NCBI GenBank assembly: GCA_009885845.1
Contig: VFJW01000016.1
Location: 1-46,663 of the forward strand
Length of the DNA: 46,663 nucleotides
Source of the DNA: Geobacter sp.
GTDB taxonomy: Bacteria; Desulfobacterota; Desulfuromonadia; Geobacterales; Pseudopelobacteraceae
Reading direction: 5' to 3'
Part shown: positions 23,828 through 32,379 of the stretch, one piece after another
Numbering within the stretch: position 1 is the first letter of the stretch
Layout: each line of letters begins with the position of its first letter
Notes under the pieces: model-generated
Database searches by the model: none
What the model was told of the DNA's origin: nothing
The model's input: the letters and a program-made list of their open reading frames with translations, nothing else
Made by a program: the position numbers and the translations under genes

Positions 23828-24517
23828 ATGCGGGGTGGCATCAAGGAATGGCCGGAGGACGAGCGCCCTCGCGAAAAAATGCTCAAGCAGGGTGCAGCGA
23901 CCTTGACTGATGCTGAACTGCTGGCGCTGATTATCAGAGTCGGGGATTCAAGCTCCAAGCAGAGTGCCATTGACCTGGGGCGGGGATTGATCAAGCATTT
24001 CAGCGGCAACCTGCGGGAGTTAGCGAGCGCTGATATAGGCGAACTGTGTGCTATCAAGGGGGTTGGACTGGCCAAGGCAACCAGTATCAAAGCCGCTTTC
24101 ACCCTGGCATCGCGCTTCCAGGCCAGAAAACTGGAACGCCTCGACCGCTTCACCTCACCGCAGCAGGTTTTTGACTACTTCCATCATGAGTTCCGCGACA
24201 GTCGTAAAGAGTATTTTCTTGTCCTGCTGCTGGACGGCAAAAACCGAATTATCAGACGGGTCCAGATTTCTGAAGGAAGCTTGAATCAGTCCATTGTTCA
24301 TCCGAGAGAGGTATTCAGCCCGGCGGTCAAGGAATCAGCCGCTGCGATGATTCTGGTGCATAATCACCCCACCGGCGACCCGATCCCCAGCAGCGAAGAC
24401 ATTGCCATCACGAGACGGCTGAAAGAGGCCGGTGAGATCATGGGAATCAAGGTGCTGGATCACATCATTATTGGTGATGGTGAATATGTGAGTTTTGTGG
24501 AGCGGGGATTGCTTTGA
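23828..24517 (+). CDS. radC: RadC family JAB/MPN domain protein
   Basis: A 229-residue protein with an N-terminal HhH-like region (about 25-90; AELLALIIRVG, then IKGVGLAKA) and a C-terminal JAB1/MPN domain with the metal motif HNHPTGDPIPSSED (about 178-191). Long called a DNA repair protein, but its biochemical role is not established. A GGAGGG ribosome site lies upstream. It is 8 bases after uppP. Confidence 0.95.
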   Translation: MRGGIKEWPEDERPREKMLKQGAATLTDAELLALIIRVGDSSSKQSAIDLGRGLIKHFSGNLRELASADIGELCAIKGVGLAKATSIKAAFTLASRFQARKLERLDRFTSPQQVFDYFHHEFRDSRKEYFLVLLLDGKNRIIRRVQISEGSLNQSIVHPREVFSPAVKESAAAMILVHNHPTGDPIPSSEDIAITRRLKEAGEIMGIKVLDHIIIGDGEYVSFVERGLL

Positions 24518-24617
24518 ATCGGAACATCATGTATCTAAAAGCAGATGGTTATTTCTGCGCACAATCAATGGCAACTCAATGTTGTGAAAAGCGAAAAATA
24601 ATGGCATCTTATGTCAA

Positions 24618-24662
24618 CCCATCCTCACCCCGAAAAGTCCCTGAGTGGACCTGAAGGGGTTT
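24618..24662. repeat. Imperfect palindrome between radC and mtnA
   Basis: ACCCC (24627-24631) and GGGGT (24656-24660) enclose an inner GTCC-CTGAGT-GGAC stem. TTTGTCTCTT follows on the plus strand, so this may act as a terminator for radC. The CCTGAAGGGG string is shared with the element at 17500-17537, suggesting a dispersed repeat. The rest of this 163-base gap shows nothing I recognise. Confidence 0.5.
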
Positions 24663-24680
24663 GTCTCTTAAGGAGTCCCC

Positions 24681-25721
24681 ATGTCCTTCCGAACTATCGA
24701 ATGGCGCGATGACACCGTCATAATGATTGACCAGACCCGCCTGCCGGGAGCAGAGATCTACAATACCTACAGCGATTTTCAGTCGATTGCGGAAGCGATC
24801 AAAGGAATGATCATCCGGGGAGCACCGGCAATTGGTGTAGCAGCCGCCATGGGTGTTGCTCTGGGGTCACGGTCAATCATCGCCGATACCCATGAATCTT
24901 TTTTCCGCCAACTCGATAATATCTGTGAGGTTCTGGGGCGAACCCGGCCAACGGCGGTCAATCTTTTCTGGGCAATAGAGCGGATGAAGCGGGTTGCGGA
25001 GAAAAATCGCGGCGGTACTCTTGACACCATTCGTGATGCTCTTAAAAAGGAAGCGATCCGGATCGAGAAAGAGGATCTGACTATCTGCAAAAACATCGGC
25101 AAATGGGGTGCTACCTTGATTCCGGAAGGGGCCACCGTTCTGACACATTGCAATGCCGGCGGCCTCGCTACAGCCGGTTACGGCACCGCGCTCGGCGTGA
25201 TCCGAGCCGCTCATGAGGCGGGGAAAAAGATTCAGGTTTTTGCCGACGAGACCCGTCCCTGGCTGCAGGGTGCGCGTTTGACCGCCTGGGAATTGATGAA
25301 AGAAGGGATTCCGACAACGCTGATTGCCGACAACATGGCCGGATTCTTTATGAGCCGCGGCGAAATAACCTGTTGCGTCGTCGGTGCCGACCGTATCGCC
25401 GCCAACGGTGATACCGCCAACAAGATCGGCACCTATTCCGTTGCAGTGCTGGCTAAAGAAAACAACATCCCCTTCTATGTCGCCGCACCGGTTTCCACCC
25501 TTGACCTGACTCTTGCCGACGGCAGCAAGATACCGATTGAAGAACGTCCCTACTCTGAAGTAACCCATATCAAGGGGATTGCGATCGCACCTGCAGGAAT
25601 TCGGGTGCGCAACCCGTCGTTCGATGTGACCCCCGCCCGATACATAACTGCAATCATCACTGAAAACGGCATCGTGAAAGGTGACTACCGGAGTGGTCTG
25701 CGCAAGATCTCCGGTACCTGA
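24681..25721 (+). CDS. mtnA: Methylthioribose-1-phosphate isomerase
   Basis: Converts 5-methylthioribose-1-phosphate to methylthioribulose-1-phosphate in methionine salvage; related to eIF2B subunits. The catalytic Cys157 ([17 protein letters not shown]) and Asp237 ([12 protein letters not shown]) are present, as are [12 protein letters not shown] and [14 protein letters not shown]. At 346 residues it is full length. AAGGAG precedes the ATG. Its stop lies 1 base before the glnE start, so the two are transcribed together. No other mtn genes are visible in the window. Confidence 0.96.
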   Translation: MSFRTIEWRDDTVIMIDQTRLPGAEIYNTYSDFQSIAEAIKGMIIRGAPAIGVAAAMGVALGSRSIIADTHESFFRQLDNICEVLGRTRPTAVNLFWAIERMKRVAEKNRGGTLDTIRDALKKEAIRIEKEDLTICKNIGKWGATLIPEGATVLTHCNAGGLATAGYGTALGVIRAAHEAGKKIQVFADETRPWLQGARLTAWELMKEGIPTTLIADNMAGFFMSRGEITCCVVGADRIAANGDTANKIGTYSVAVLAKENNIPFYVAAPVSTLDLTLADGSKIPIEERPYSEVTHIKGIAIAPAGIRVRNPSFDVTPARYITAIITENGIVKGDYRSGLRKISGT

Positions 25722-25722
25722 C

Positions 25723-28700
25723 ATGCATATTGAACGCTTCTCGCAGGAGTTCCGCCGGATCATCAGCCTGTCAGATCCGGTCCGGAAACCACAGGAGCTT
25801 GCCACATTCCTGGAATCCCGCGGTTTCCAGCACGGAAACCAGAGCGCTGATAATATCCTCCTGCTCAGTCATCTGTTCACTATCGAAACCCTGCACCGCA
25901 TCGTCGTCTATGCGCTCATGACCCCCTCGCCTGACCAGGCGCTTAACTCCTTCGAACGACTGGTCGGGGTCATCTCTCCGGAAACTCTGGCTAAATTGGC
26001 TCTGCGCAGAAAACGACTCGCCCAGTGCATACTGCTCTGCGGTTCATCACCTTTTCTGGTGAACCTGATGTACAAATCCCCTGATACCCTCCACTGGCTG
26101 TTTCTGGAAAACGGCATCGATCTTTCCCGCTCTACAGAAGAGATGCTGAACGCCGTACTGGCAACTGTCGATGAAACAACCGATTTCAACTCACTACAGA
26201 AAGCGCTGCGCTGTTTCAAGCGGCGTGAAATAGTACGGATTGCCGCACGCGATCTGAACGGCCTGGCCCAGCTCGAAGAGGTTATGGGTGAGCTGGCCGA
26301 CCTCGGCTCGTCAACGCTGCAGGCCGCCTATCAGGTCTGCCGTCGCTGCCTGATACGGGATCATGGTGCCCCGCTGCTGGCGGAAGAGCCGCATGCCGGG
26401 CAGGAAGCAGAGATGACGGTCATCGGCATGGGTAAGCTGGGAGGGCGCGAGCTTAATTTTTCTTCCGACATCGATATCATCTACTTTTATGAGTCAGACA
26501 AAGGTGAGACAGCTGGCTCCGGAGGAAAAAAAGGGGTCATCTCGCTTCATGCCTTTTTCAACAAGCTGGCTGAGATGATCAGCAAAGCGCTGTCACAGGT
26601 AACTGAGGACGGCTTTGTCTTTCGGGTGGATGTCGGACTCCGGCCGGAAGGGAAGTCGGGGGATATGGCGGTTTCACTCCGTTCCGCCGAAGTGTACTAC
26701 GAATCCTGGGGGCAGTCCTGGGAGCGCACCGCGATGCTGAAAGCGAGGCCGGTGGCTGGCAGCCTGGCGCTTGGTGAACAGCTGCTGAGAACCCTGCAGC
26801 CGTTTATCTATCGAAAATATCTCGATTACAACCTGATCGAGGATATGAAGCAGATGAAACAGAAAATAGATGCCTCACTGGCCCGTTCCCGAGAGGGAGA
26901 GAGCAATCTTAAGCTCGGTCGTGGGGGGATCCGGGAAATCGAGTTTTTCATCCAGGCCCTGCAACTGGTGTATGCCGGCAAAAACCCGAAGCTGCGAGAA
27001 CGCAATTCACTGCACGCTCTGGACACCCTGCTGACAGCGCAATTACTGGGTGAGGAAGATCACCGCAAGCTGCGGGAAGCATATCGCTTTCTCCGTTCGG
27101 TCGAGCACCGGATTCAGGTTGTGCAGGAACGTCAGACACATAATCTGCCGGCAAAAGAGGAGGAGATGCTGGCGCTGGCGCGGCGCAGCGGCTATCTGCG
27201 AGCCAATGGACTGGAGCGTTTCCGCGCAGTGCTGGAAGAGCATCGCGGCGATGTTTCCTTCATCTACGGCACCCTGTTTTATTCAAGCGACCAGCAGCCG
27301 GAGCAGGAGGTTCACCCGCAGGTTCTGTTTCTTCTTGATCCCCGCGCCGATTCAGACCTGGTCAAAGACCTGCTGGCGGAGCGCCATTTTGAGGATGTAG
27401 AGCGTGGGTATGAAAATTTGATGTCGCTGCGGCGTGGACCGGTAAAAGGCAATCTGGCCGAACGGAGTCGTCGCATACTGGAAAAGATCGCACCACTCAT
27501 GATTCAGGAGATTTTTGAATCACCCGATCCCGACATGGCGCTGAGCAATCTGGAACGGTTCATGGCGGTAGTCGCCACCCGCTCCTCCTATTATGCTCTA
27601 CTGGCAGAAAACCGCGCCACGATCAAACTGCTGGTGACGTTGTTCGGCATGTCAGAATTTCTTTCCAAAATTTTGATCAGTCATCCGGAACTGCTGGACA
27701 GCCTGGTTGCCCGGACCGGTTCCTCCGATGTCAAAACAAAAGAAACGATGAACGATGAGCTGGATATACTGCTGGAACAGAGCGATTATTTCGAGGATCA
27801 TCTGAATATCCTGCGACGATACCGCAACGAGGAGTTTCTCCGTATCGGCCTGAATGATATCCATGGCCGCCTGCTGCAGGGAGAAGTCACTGCGCAGCTC
27901 AGCCTGCTCGGGGAGGTCTGTCTGGCGACGGCTTTCCGCCTGGCAACTGCAGAGTTGCAACGGTTTGGCCGGCCGACCAGGCAGAACGAGGGGAAGAATA
28001 TCGGGGCACATCTGGCGATCATCGCCCTGGGAAAGTTGGGGGGGGGCGAACTCAACTACCATTCCGACCTGGACATCATCTTCGTCTATGATCATCAGGG
28101 GGTAACGGACGGTGAGAAGCAGATCTCCAATCACGAATATTTTGCCAAGCTTGCCCAGAAGATCATTTCGATCCTGACCATGCAGACCCGCGAGGGGTTT
28201 GTCTACAAAATCGATACCCGTCTCCGGCCGTCCGGAAATGCGGGGCCACTCGTGACCTCCCTGGAGTCATTTCTGGAGTACCACCGCACGGAAGCCCAGA
28301 TATGGGAGCGACAGGCGCTTACCAAAGCCCGTGTTGTGTTCGGCGATGGCGTATTGGCTGACCAGCTGCATGATATCATTACCCACACGATTTACGGTAA
28401 AACCGTCGATGATGAGGGGCGGCGGGAGATCTACCGCCTGCGCATGCGCATGGAAAACGAACTGGCCCGGGAATCAAACGGCAGCTACAACATCAAAACC
28501 GGCAGAGGGGGGATGGTGGATGTTGAATTCGCCGTTCAGTATCTCCAGCTGCGGGAAGGGTGTCGCTGCCCCGGGCTGCAGACTCCCAATACGGTTGTCG
28601 CACTCAAGGAGATCAGTACGCTGGGACTGCTGCCGGACGGGAGCGCCCGGACTCTCCTGGCCGGATACAAGTTTCTGCGTAAACTCGAAAACCGCCTCCG

Positions 28701-28878
28701 GATTATTCATGATTACTCGGTCAATGATCTCTCTGGGACGAGAATCTATCTGAACAAGCTGGCACGCCGCATGGGGTATGATCCAAAGCTGAAGAATCCG
28801 GGAGCTGCCCTGATCTGTGACTATGAAGAGATGACGGGTAAAATCCGGGATGTGTTTGACAGGTTGTTTGTGGTGTAG
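25723..28878 (+). CDS. glnE: Glutamine synthetase adenylyltransferase/deadenylylase
   Basis: Adds and removes AMP on glutamine synthetase in response to PII, tuning nitrogen assimilation. The two nucleotidyltransferase domains show GMGKLGGRELNFSSDID (about residues 233-249) and ALGKLGGGELNYHSDLD (about 765-785), each with a helical GlnE/GlnD-like region between and after. From the ATG at 25723 the protein has 1051 residues, somewhat longer than E. coli GlnE (946). A GTG 42 bases upstream, inside mtnA, is in frame but less likely. Ribosome-site match is weak, consistent with translational coupling to mtnA. Confidence 0.95.
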   Translation: MHIERFSQEFRRIISLSDPVRKPQELATFLESRGFQHGNQSADNILLLSHLFTIETLHRIVVYALMTPSPDQALNSFERLVGVISPETLAKLALRRKRLAQCILLCGSSPFLVNLMYKSPDTLHWLFLENGIDLSRSTEEMLNAVLATVDETTDFNSLQKALRCFKRREIVRIAARDLNGLAQLEEVMGELADLGSSTLQAAYQVCRRCLIRDHGAPLLAEEPHAGQEAEMTVIGMGKLGGRELNFSSDIDIIYFYESDKGETAGSGGKKGVISLHAFFNKLAEMISKALSQVTEDGFVFRVDVGLRPEGKSGDMAVSLRSAEVYYESWGQSWERTAMLKARPVAGSLALGEQLLRTLQPFIYRKYLDYNLIEDMKQMKQKIDASLARSREGESNLKLGRGGIREIEFFIQALQLVYAGKNPKLRERNSLHALDTLLTAQLLGEEDHRKLREAYRFLRSVEHRIQVVQERQTHNLPAKEEEMLALARRSGYLRANGLERFRAVLEEHRGDVSFIYGTLFYSSDQQPEQEVHPQVLFLLDPRADSDLVKDLLAERHFEDVERGYENLMSLRRGPVKGNLAERSRRILEKIAPLMIQEIFESPDPDMALSNLERFMAVVATRSSYYALLAENRATIKLLVTLFGMSEFLSKILISHPELLDSLVARTGSSDVKTKETMNDELDILLEQSDYFEDHLNILRRYRNEEFLRIGLNDIHGRLLQGEVTAQLSLLGEVCLATAFRLATAELQRFGRPTRQNEGKNIGAHLAIIALGKLGGGELNYHSDLDIIFVYDHQGVTDGEKQISNHEYFAKLAQKIISILTMQTREGFVYKIDTRLRPSGNAGPLVTSLESFLEYHRTEAQIWERQALTKARVVFGDGVLADQLHDIITHTIYGKTVDDEGRREIYRLRMRMENELARESNGSYNIKTGRGGMVDVEFAVQYLQLREGCRCPGLQTPNTVVALKEISTLGLLPDGSARTLLAGYKFLRKLENRLRIIHDYSVNDLSGTRIYLNKLARRMGYDPKLKNPGAALICDYEEMTGKIRDVFDRLFVV

Positions 28879-28917
28879 GGCGCATTACGTTTTAACGGTT
28901 TTTCAGGAGATCATTCT

Positions 28918-30129
28918 ATGCTGTCATCAACAAAACTTTCCGTCGCTTTAAAGACAGAATACCTCGATCGGCTTCAGCAGCTCGGCACGACGATTACGCT
29001 TGCTCCAGGTGCGACGCTTTTTGATGCCCATTCATCCTCCGGTGAAATGCACGTCATTGTCCAGGGGGACATAAACCTGTACAAAGCAGGACAGGATCTG
29101 CCGGTGGTCTGGTTGGGACCGGGAGATATTCTCGGCGAAATCGGATTTATCCTCCGCACCCCCCGCACCATATCTGCCCGCGCCGGTATGCATGGGTGCC
29201 TCCTCTGGCGGCTTGACCGCCGGGTCATTTCGCCCCGCATGGATGCGGAGATCACTGACATTCTGACCCGACTCTTCATCGGCATGGCACCCTACGTCCG
29301 GGTCCGGTATGCCAAGTTGACCGGCGGTTACGGCCACTCAGCAAAAATACTTGAACAGCATTGCGACCATCAGCATCCCGTCATTCAACATATGGCCGAG
29401 TTTCTTATAGGACGTGATACCTGGGAAACTGCCGGAAATATCTGGGAGTATGTCCGCTACCTCCCTTACCGCTTCGGTTTCTGGAATCTGCTCGCGTCGC
29501 AGGTACTGCAGATGGGCTACGGCATGTGCACGACCAAGACCAATCTGCAGGTTGCCCTGCTGCGGGCCTGTGAAATCGAAGCGGCCTTTGGCGAGATAGA
29601 CTTCCCTTCCGAACGGATGAAACCGCTGATTCCTGAAGGGTATCACCACATTCTGGCAATTGAACCGAATGTAAAGCATTACTTTGGCGTATTCCGCATC
29701 GGCGACGACTGGTATCCGTGCGATGCCACCTACCCTCCCCAGGTCTGGGAGCTGCTCAATCCCGGACAACCGGAAAGCCTCTTTGAGCCGGGCAGCCCCT
29801 TCAACCCCTGTAATGCTCTGATCGACAGACCGTTTGACGCCTATAAACGCTTCGACAATCTCAACCACGTCCTAAAAAAACGCCCCTTTTACGATGCCGA
29901 CAATGTGGAGGCGATGAATATTATTCTGGACAAGGTGCAGGGGCCGTTTCTGATGCTTCCCGAATGGGTGGTTCCGATCCACTACCTGATGCGGGAAGTC
30001 CCGCATGCCGCATTCCAGCGGGCATACGCCGGTATTATTACCGAGATGGAGCGACTCTACCGGGCGGTACAGGTGTCGACCGGAGAGGCAGAAGCGCCCC
30101 GTGATGCGGGAAGGATTGCGGTGCTGTAG
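28918..30129 (+). CDS. Cyclic-nucleotide-binding domain fused to a transglutaminase-like domain
   Basis: A 403-residue protein with two recognisable parts. Residues about 20-120 form a Crp/CAP-type cNMP fold with the phosphate-binding cassette GEIGFILRTPRTISARA, including E74 and R83. Residues about 175-280 match a transglutaminase-like core: C204 in MGYGMCTTKTNLQVALLRA, H254 in VKHYFGVF and D269 in WYPCDATY form the Cys-His-Asp triad in the right order. A C-terminal helical region (to 403) follows. No DNA-binding HTH is visible, so it is not a simple Crp regulator. It could be a cysteine peptidase or transferase switched by a nucleotide. It sits 39 bases after glnE with a CAGGAG site. Confidence 0.8.
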   Translation: MLSSTKLSVALKTEYLDRLQQLGTTITLAPGATLFDAHSSSGEMHVIVQGDINLYKAGQDLPVVWLGPGDILGEIGFILRTPRTISARAGMHGCLLWRLDRRVISPRMDAEITDILTRLFIGMAPYVRVRYAKLTGGYGHSAKILEQHCDHQHPVIQHMAEFLIGRDTWETAGNIWEYVRYLPYRFGFWNLLASQVLQMGYGMCTTKTNLQVALLRACEIEAAFGEIDFPSERMKPLIPEGYHHILAIEPNVKHYFGVFRIGDDWYPCDATYPPQVWELLNPGQPESLFEPGSPFNPCNALIDRPFDAYKRFDNLNHVLKKRPFYDADNVEAMNIILDKVQGPFLMLPEWVVPIHYLMREVPHAAFQRAYAGIITEMERLYRAVQVSTGEAEAPRDAGRIAVL

Positions 30130-30242
30130 ACATAATGGTTGTCAGTTGGCAAGCAGAGCTTAAAAGCCAAAAAGACCTGCCATCCATGCAAACGTGGGTT
30201 ATGCTGTAGAGTAGGAATCCACTACGGCTCAGAGCCACAGAA
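30130..30242. other. Gap upstream of the IS110 remnant
   Basis: First part of the 301-base space between the convergent cNMP/transglutaminase and histidine kinase genes. Reading frames are short and broken, and I see no RNA structure or gene. A frame continuous with the downstream transposase remnant runs back to a stop just before 30220, but shows no family match. Confidence 0.4.
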
Positions 30243-30366
30243 AGTCCCAAAAAGCTCATGGCATTTCTGGGGCTTGTGCCGTCGGAGCACTCCAGTGGTG
30301 AAAAGAAACAACGTGGCAAAATAAGCAAAACTAAGTAATGGTCACGCTCTCAGGAGCGTTGTTGTT
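30243..30366 (+). pseudogene. IS110-family transposase C-terminal remnant
   Basis: Codons from 30243 read SPKKLMAFLGLVPSEHSSG and then EKKQRGKISKTK before a stop at 30336. This closely matches the Transposase_20 region of IS110/IS116/IS902 transposases (LMAFLGLVPSEHSSGEKRRQGKITKTGN). A single-base insertion near 30333 shifts frame; the next frame continues SNGHALRSVVV, matching the family's GNGHARRALVE. The upstream catalytic part and the rest of the tail are gone, so this is a dead fragment. It lies in the 301-base gap between convergent genes. Confidence 0.85.
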
Positions 30367-30371
30367 TGTTT
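30344..30371 (+). terminator. Possible terminator within the transposase remnant
   Basis: ACGCTC (30344-30349) / GAGCGT (30354-30359) with loop TCAG is followed by a T-rich run (30360-30371). It could end transcription of the cNMP/transglutaminase gene 215 bases upstream. The same bases also code the transposase fossil, so the hairpin may be incidental. Confidence 0.4.
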
Positions 30372-30430
30372 CCTCCGGCCTGGGCGAGTCATTTTTGCAA
30401 AGTACAAAACCAGAGATGAAGCTAAAAAAA

Positions 30431-31810
30431 TCAGGTTCCGGTATATCCTGCCAGCGGCAATGTTATTGTGAAAACAGCGCCATGATCGGTATTGTGGGTT
30501 TCTATTGATCCAAAATGATTGAGGATAATGCGGTTTACAATCGCCAGCCCCAGACCGGTGCCATGATGTTTGGTCGTAAAAAAGGGATTGAAGATTTGTG
30601 CTGTCATCTCTTTAGGAATACCCCCCCCAGTGTCTTCTACGGAGACAATAACAGATTTTCCTTCGAGAGGTTCTTTTTTAAGAGTCAGAACCAACTCCCC
30701 GCCCTCAGGCATGGCATCACAGGAGTTCAGTATCAGGTTGAGAAAAACCTGTTTCAGCTGGTGAGCATCTCCGGATACAGTCCAAACGCCGGCTTCCGGG
30801 GAAAAAGATGTCCTGATGGTATGATCCTCAAACATGGTAACGCAGCTTGTGAGGCAGTCCTGGATAATTTCCTCCAGATCACAGGAACTGAAACAGATGG
30901 TTGGTTTGCGTGAAAATGCCAGGATTTCCGCGAGCATTTTTTCCAGCCTGCTGACTTCCGAGACAATTGTATCGGCATATTGATGTTCCCGTGTTTCAGA
31001 AGGCAGAGATTTGAGCAACCGACCGGCGAAACCTCCGATAGTGATAAGCGGGTTTTTCAGTTCGTGGGCCAGGCTTGCGGCCATCTCACCGATTGCACCG
31101 AGTCGTTCGCCATGCAGCAGGCGTTCCCGGGCATCCCGCAGGTTTAGGTGGGCATCTTCTATGCGACTGTAGAGCATTGAATTTTCAATTGCCATCCCGG
31201 CCTGATTGGCAAAGAGTTGAAGAAACTGAAGACTGTCAATTGAAATTTCACAGGTTGTTTCTGGATTGTCGACGACAAGCATGCCGATTGTCGAGTCGCG
31301 GGCTACAAGAGGAACCGCCGCGAATTCTCCGCCGCATAATGGTTTGATAGAGTGACAGGTCGGGCAATTTTGGCAGAGAATATCATTGGAGCGGCAGAGA
31401 CCTCGATCTGAAACAATCTGATGTATGAGAGGGCAGGAATCGTCGATTTCAATGCGTGTGAGGCGGACCTGCAGACAAAATTCAGCGGACCGCTGTCGCG
31501 AAATTATATCGTCGCTTATTTCCCATCGGCTCCCGAGGGCATCATGACCTCCGATAATCTGTAGTCCTTCTGACAGTTGGCGGGTGACCGCCAGCATGCC
31601 TTGCAGAACATTGGATTTTTCATTACGCAAAAAAAGTATGGATCGTTCAAAGAGGTTGGATGATGGTGTGGTAATAGCGGTAAGAATGAGGTGTGTCAGT
31701 TTGTTGAGACGGATGGTGGAAAGCATTGTGTTGCTGAACTGATACAGAAGCGTCAATTCAGAAAGACGGGTGGTGCTTTCAGTATGGTAAAGAGAATCAC
31801 GAATATTCAT
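30431..31810 (-). CDS. GAF sensor histidine kinase with a Cys-rich GAF loop
   Basis: A 459-residue soluble kinase. A GAF domain (about 25-215) contains seven cysteines, C112, C126, C139, C146, C149, C152 and C159; the last five lie in C-x6-C-x2-C-x2-C-x6-C. HisKA holds H249 (SLAHELKNPL). All ATP boxes are intact: NLILNSCDAMPEGG, VEDTGGGIP and GTGLGLAIVNRI. So this is an active-looking kinase. The Cys cluster could hold a metal or iron-sulfur redox sensor. No adjacent response regulator exists, so its partner is elsewhere. It lies 37 bases after dksA on the same strand; GGAC upstream is a weak ribosome site. Confidence 0.92.
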   Translation of the reverse strand: MNIRDSLYHTESTTRLSELTLLYQFSNTMLSTIRLNKLTHLILTAITTPSSNLFERSILFLRNEKSNVLQGMLAVTRQLSEGLQIIGGHDALGSRWEISDDIISRQRSAEFCLQVRLTRIEIDDSCPLIHQIVSDRGLCRSNDILCQNCPTCHSIKPLCGGEFAAVPLVARDSTIGMLVVDNPETTCEISIDSLQFLQLFANQAGMAIENSMLYSRIEDAHLNLRDARERLLHGERLGAIGEMAASLAHELKNPLITIGGFAGRLLKSLPSETREHQYADTIVSEVSRLEKMLAEILAFSRKPTICFSSCDLEEIIQDCLTSCVTMFEDHTIRTSFSPEAGVWTVSGDAHQLKQVFLNLILNSCDAMPEGGELVLTLKKEPLEGKSVIVSVEDTGGGIPKEMTAQIFNPFFTTKHHGTGLGLAIVNRIILNHFGSIETHNTDHGAVFTITLPLAGYTGT

Positions 31811-31847
31811 ATCAGGTCCTGCGTGCCGTCATATCCGAATAGTGGAA

Positions 31848-32204
31848 TTAAACTCGTCGCTCCTTTTCTTCGGCAGCTATCTTGCAATCGATACACTGGG
31901 TAGTTACCGGTCTCGCCTTGAGGCGCGCCTCACCTATTTCCTCTCCGCAATCGTCACAAATACCAAACTCTTTAGACTCAATACGGTCGAGAGCATCTTT
32001 AATTTTATTGATTAACTTCCGCTCCCGGTCTCTGATGCGTAACTCGAAATTACGATCTGACTCCTGTGTGGCACGATCAGTCGGGTCGGGGAAGTTTAAG
32101 GCATCCGTAGTCATCTCCGTTACAGTCTTACCAGCTTCGCCCCGTAACGCTTTCATCTCTTCATTCAGCATATTTTTGAAAAAATCCATTTTTCCCTGGT
32201 CCAT
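31848..32204 (-). CDS. dksA: DksA/TraR-type zinc-finger protein
   Basis: A 118-residue DksA/TraR protein that acts on RNA polymerase through its secondary channel, usually with ppGpp. A coiled coil (about 20-75) leads to the four-Cys finger CDDC-x17-CIDC near residues 82-106. The Asp/Ala tip residues of DksA are in the loop region but cannot be assigned securely; the protein is shorter than E. coli DksA (151), so it may be a DksA-like paralogue. CGGGAG supports the first ATG. The kinase gene follows 37 bases downstream. Confidence 0.9.
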   Translation of the reverse strand: MDQGKMDFFKNMLNEEMKALRGEAGKTVTEMTTDALNFPDPTDRATQESDRNFELRIRDRERKLINKIKDALDRIESKEFGICDDCGEEIGEARLKARPVTTQCIDCKIAAEEKERRV

Positions 32205-32319
32205 AGAAAACTCCCGTTTTTCAATTAACTGAAATATTTTAGTGGGAATGGTCTAACAAGTCCAGAAAAAAAACAGGAAGAGAAATCTCCGTTTCAGGTC
32301 ATTTTACAAAACTATTACA

Positions 32320-32347
32320 TTCACTATCGTAGATGCCTTGCTATGAT
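32320..32347 (+). promoter_or_regulatory. Possible promoter of the nitronate monooxygenase gene
   Basis: TTCACT (32320-32325) and TATGAT (32342-32347) are 16 bases apart. The -10 is good (5/6) and the -35 fair. It would start transcription near 32354, just before the GGAGGG ribosome site. It lies in the divergent gap with dksA. Confidence 0.35.
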
Positions 32348-32379
32348 GCGCCGATATAACTGTGATTGGAGGGATTATT

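Noticed and set aside
24873-25805. A 310-residue open frame on the minus strand opposite mtnA
   Set aside because: It is entirely antisense to a clear mtnA, with no recognisable domain or ribosome site. Long antisense frames are expected in codon-biased genes.
30301-30430. A possible c-di-GMP riboswitch near CCTCCGGCC
   Set aside because: Only a short string resembles the GEMM core; the rest of the fold is missing, the flanking genes converge here, and part of the stretch is explained as an IS110 fossil.
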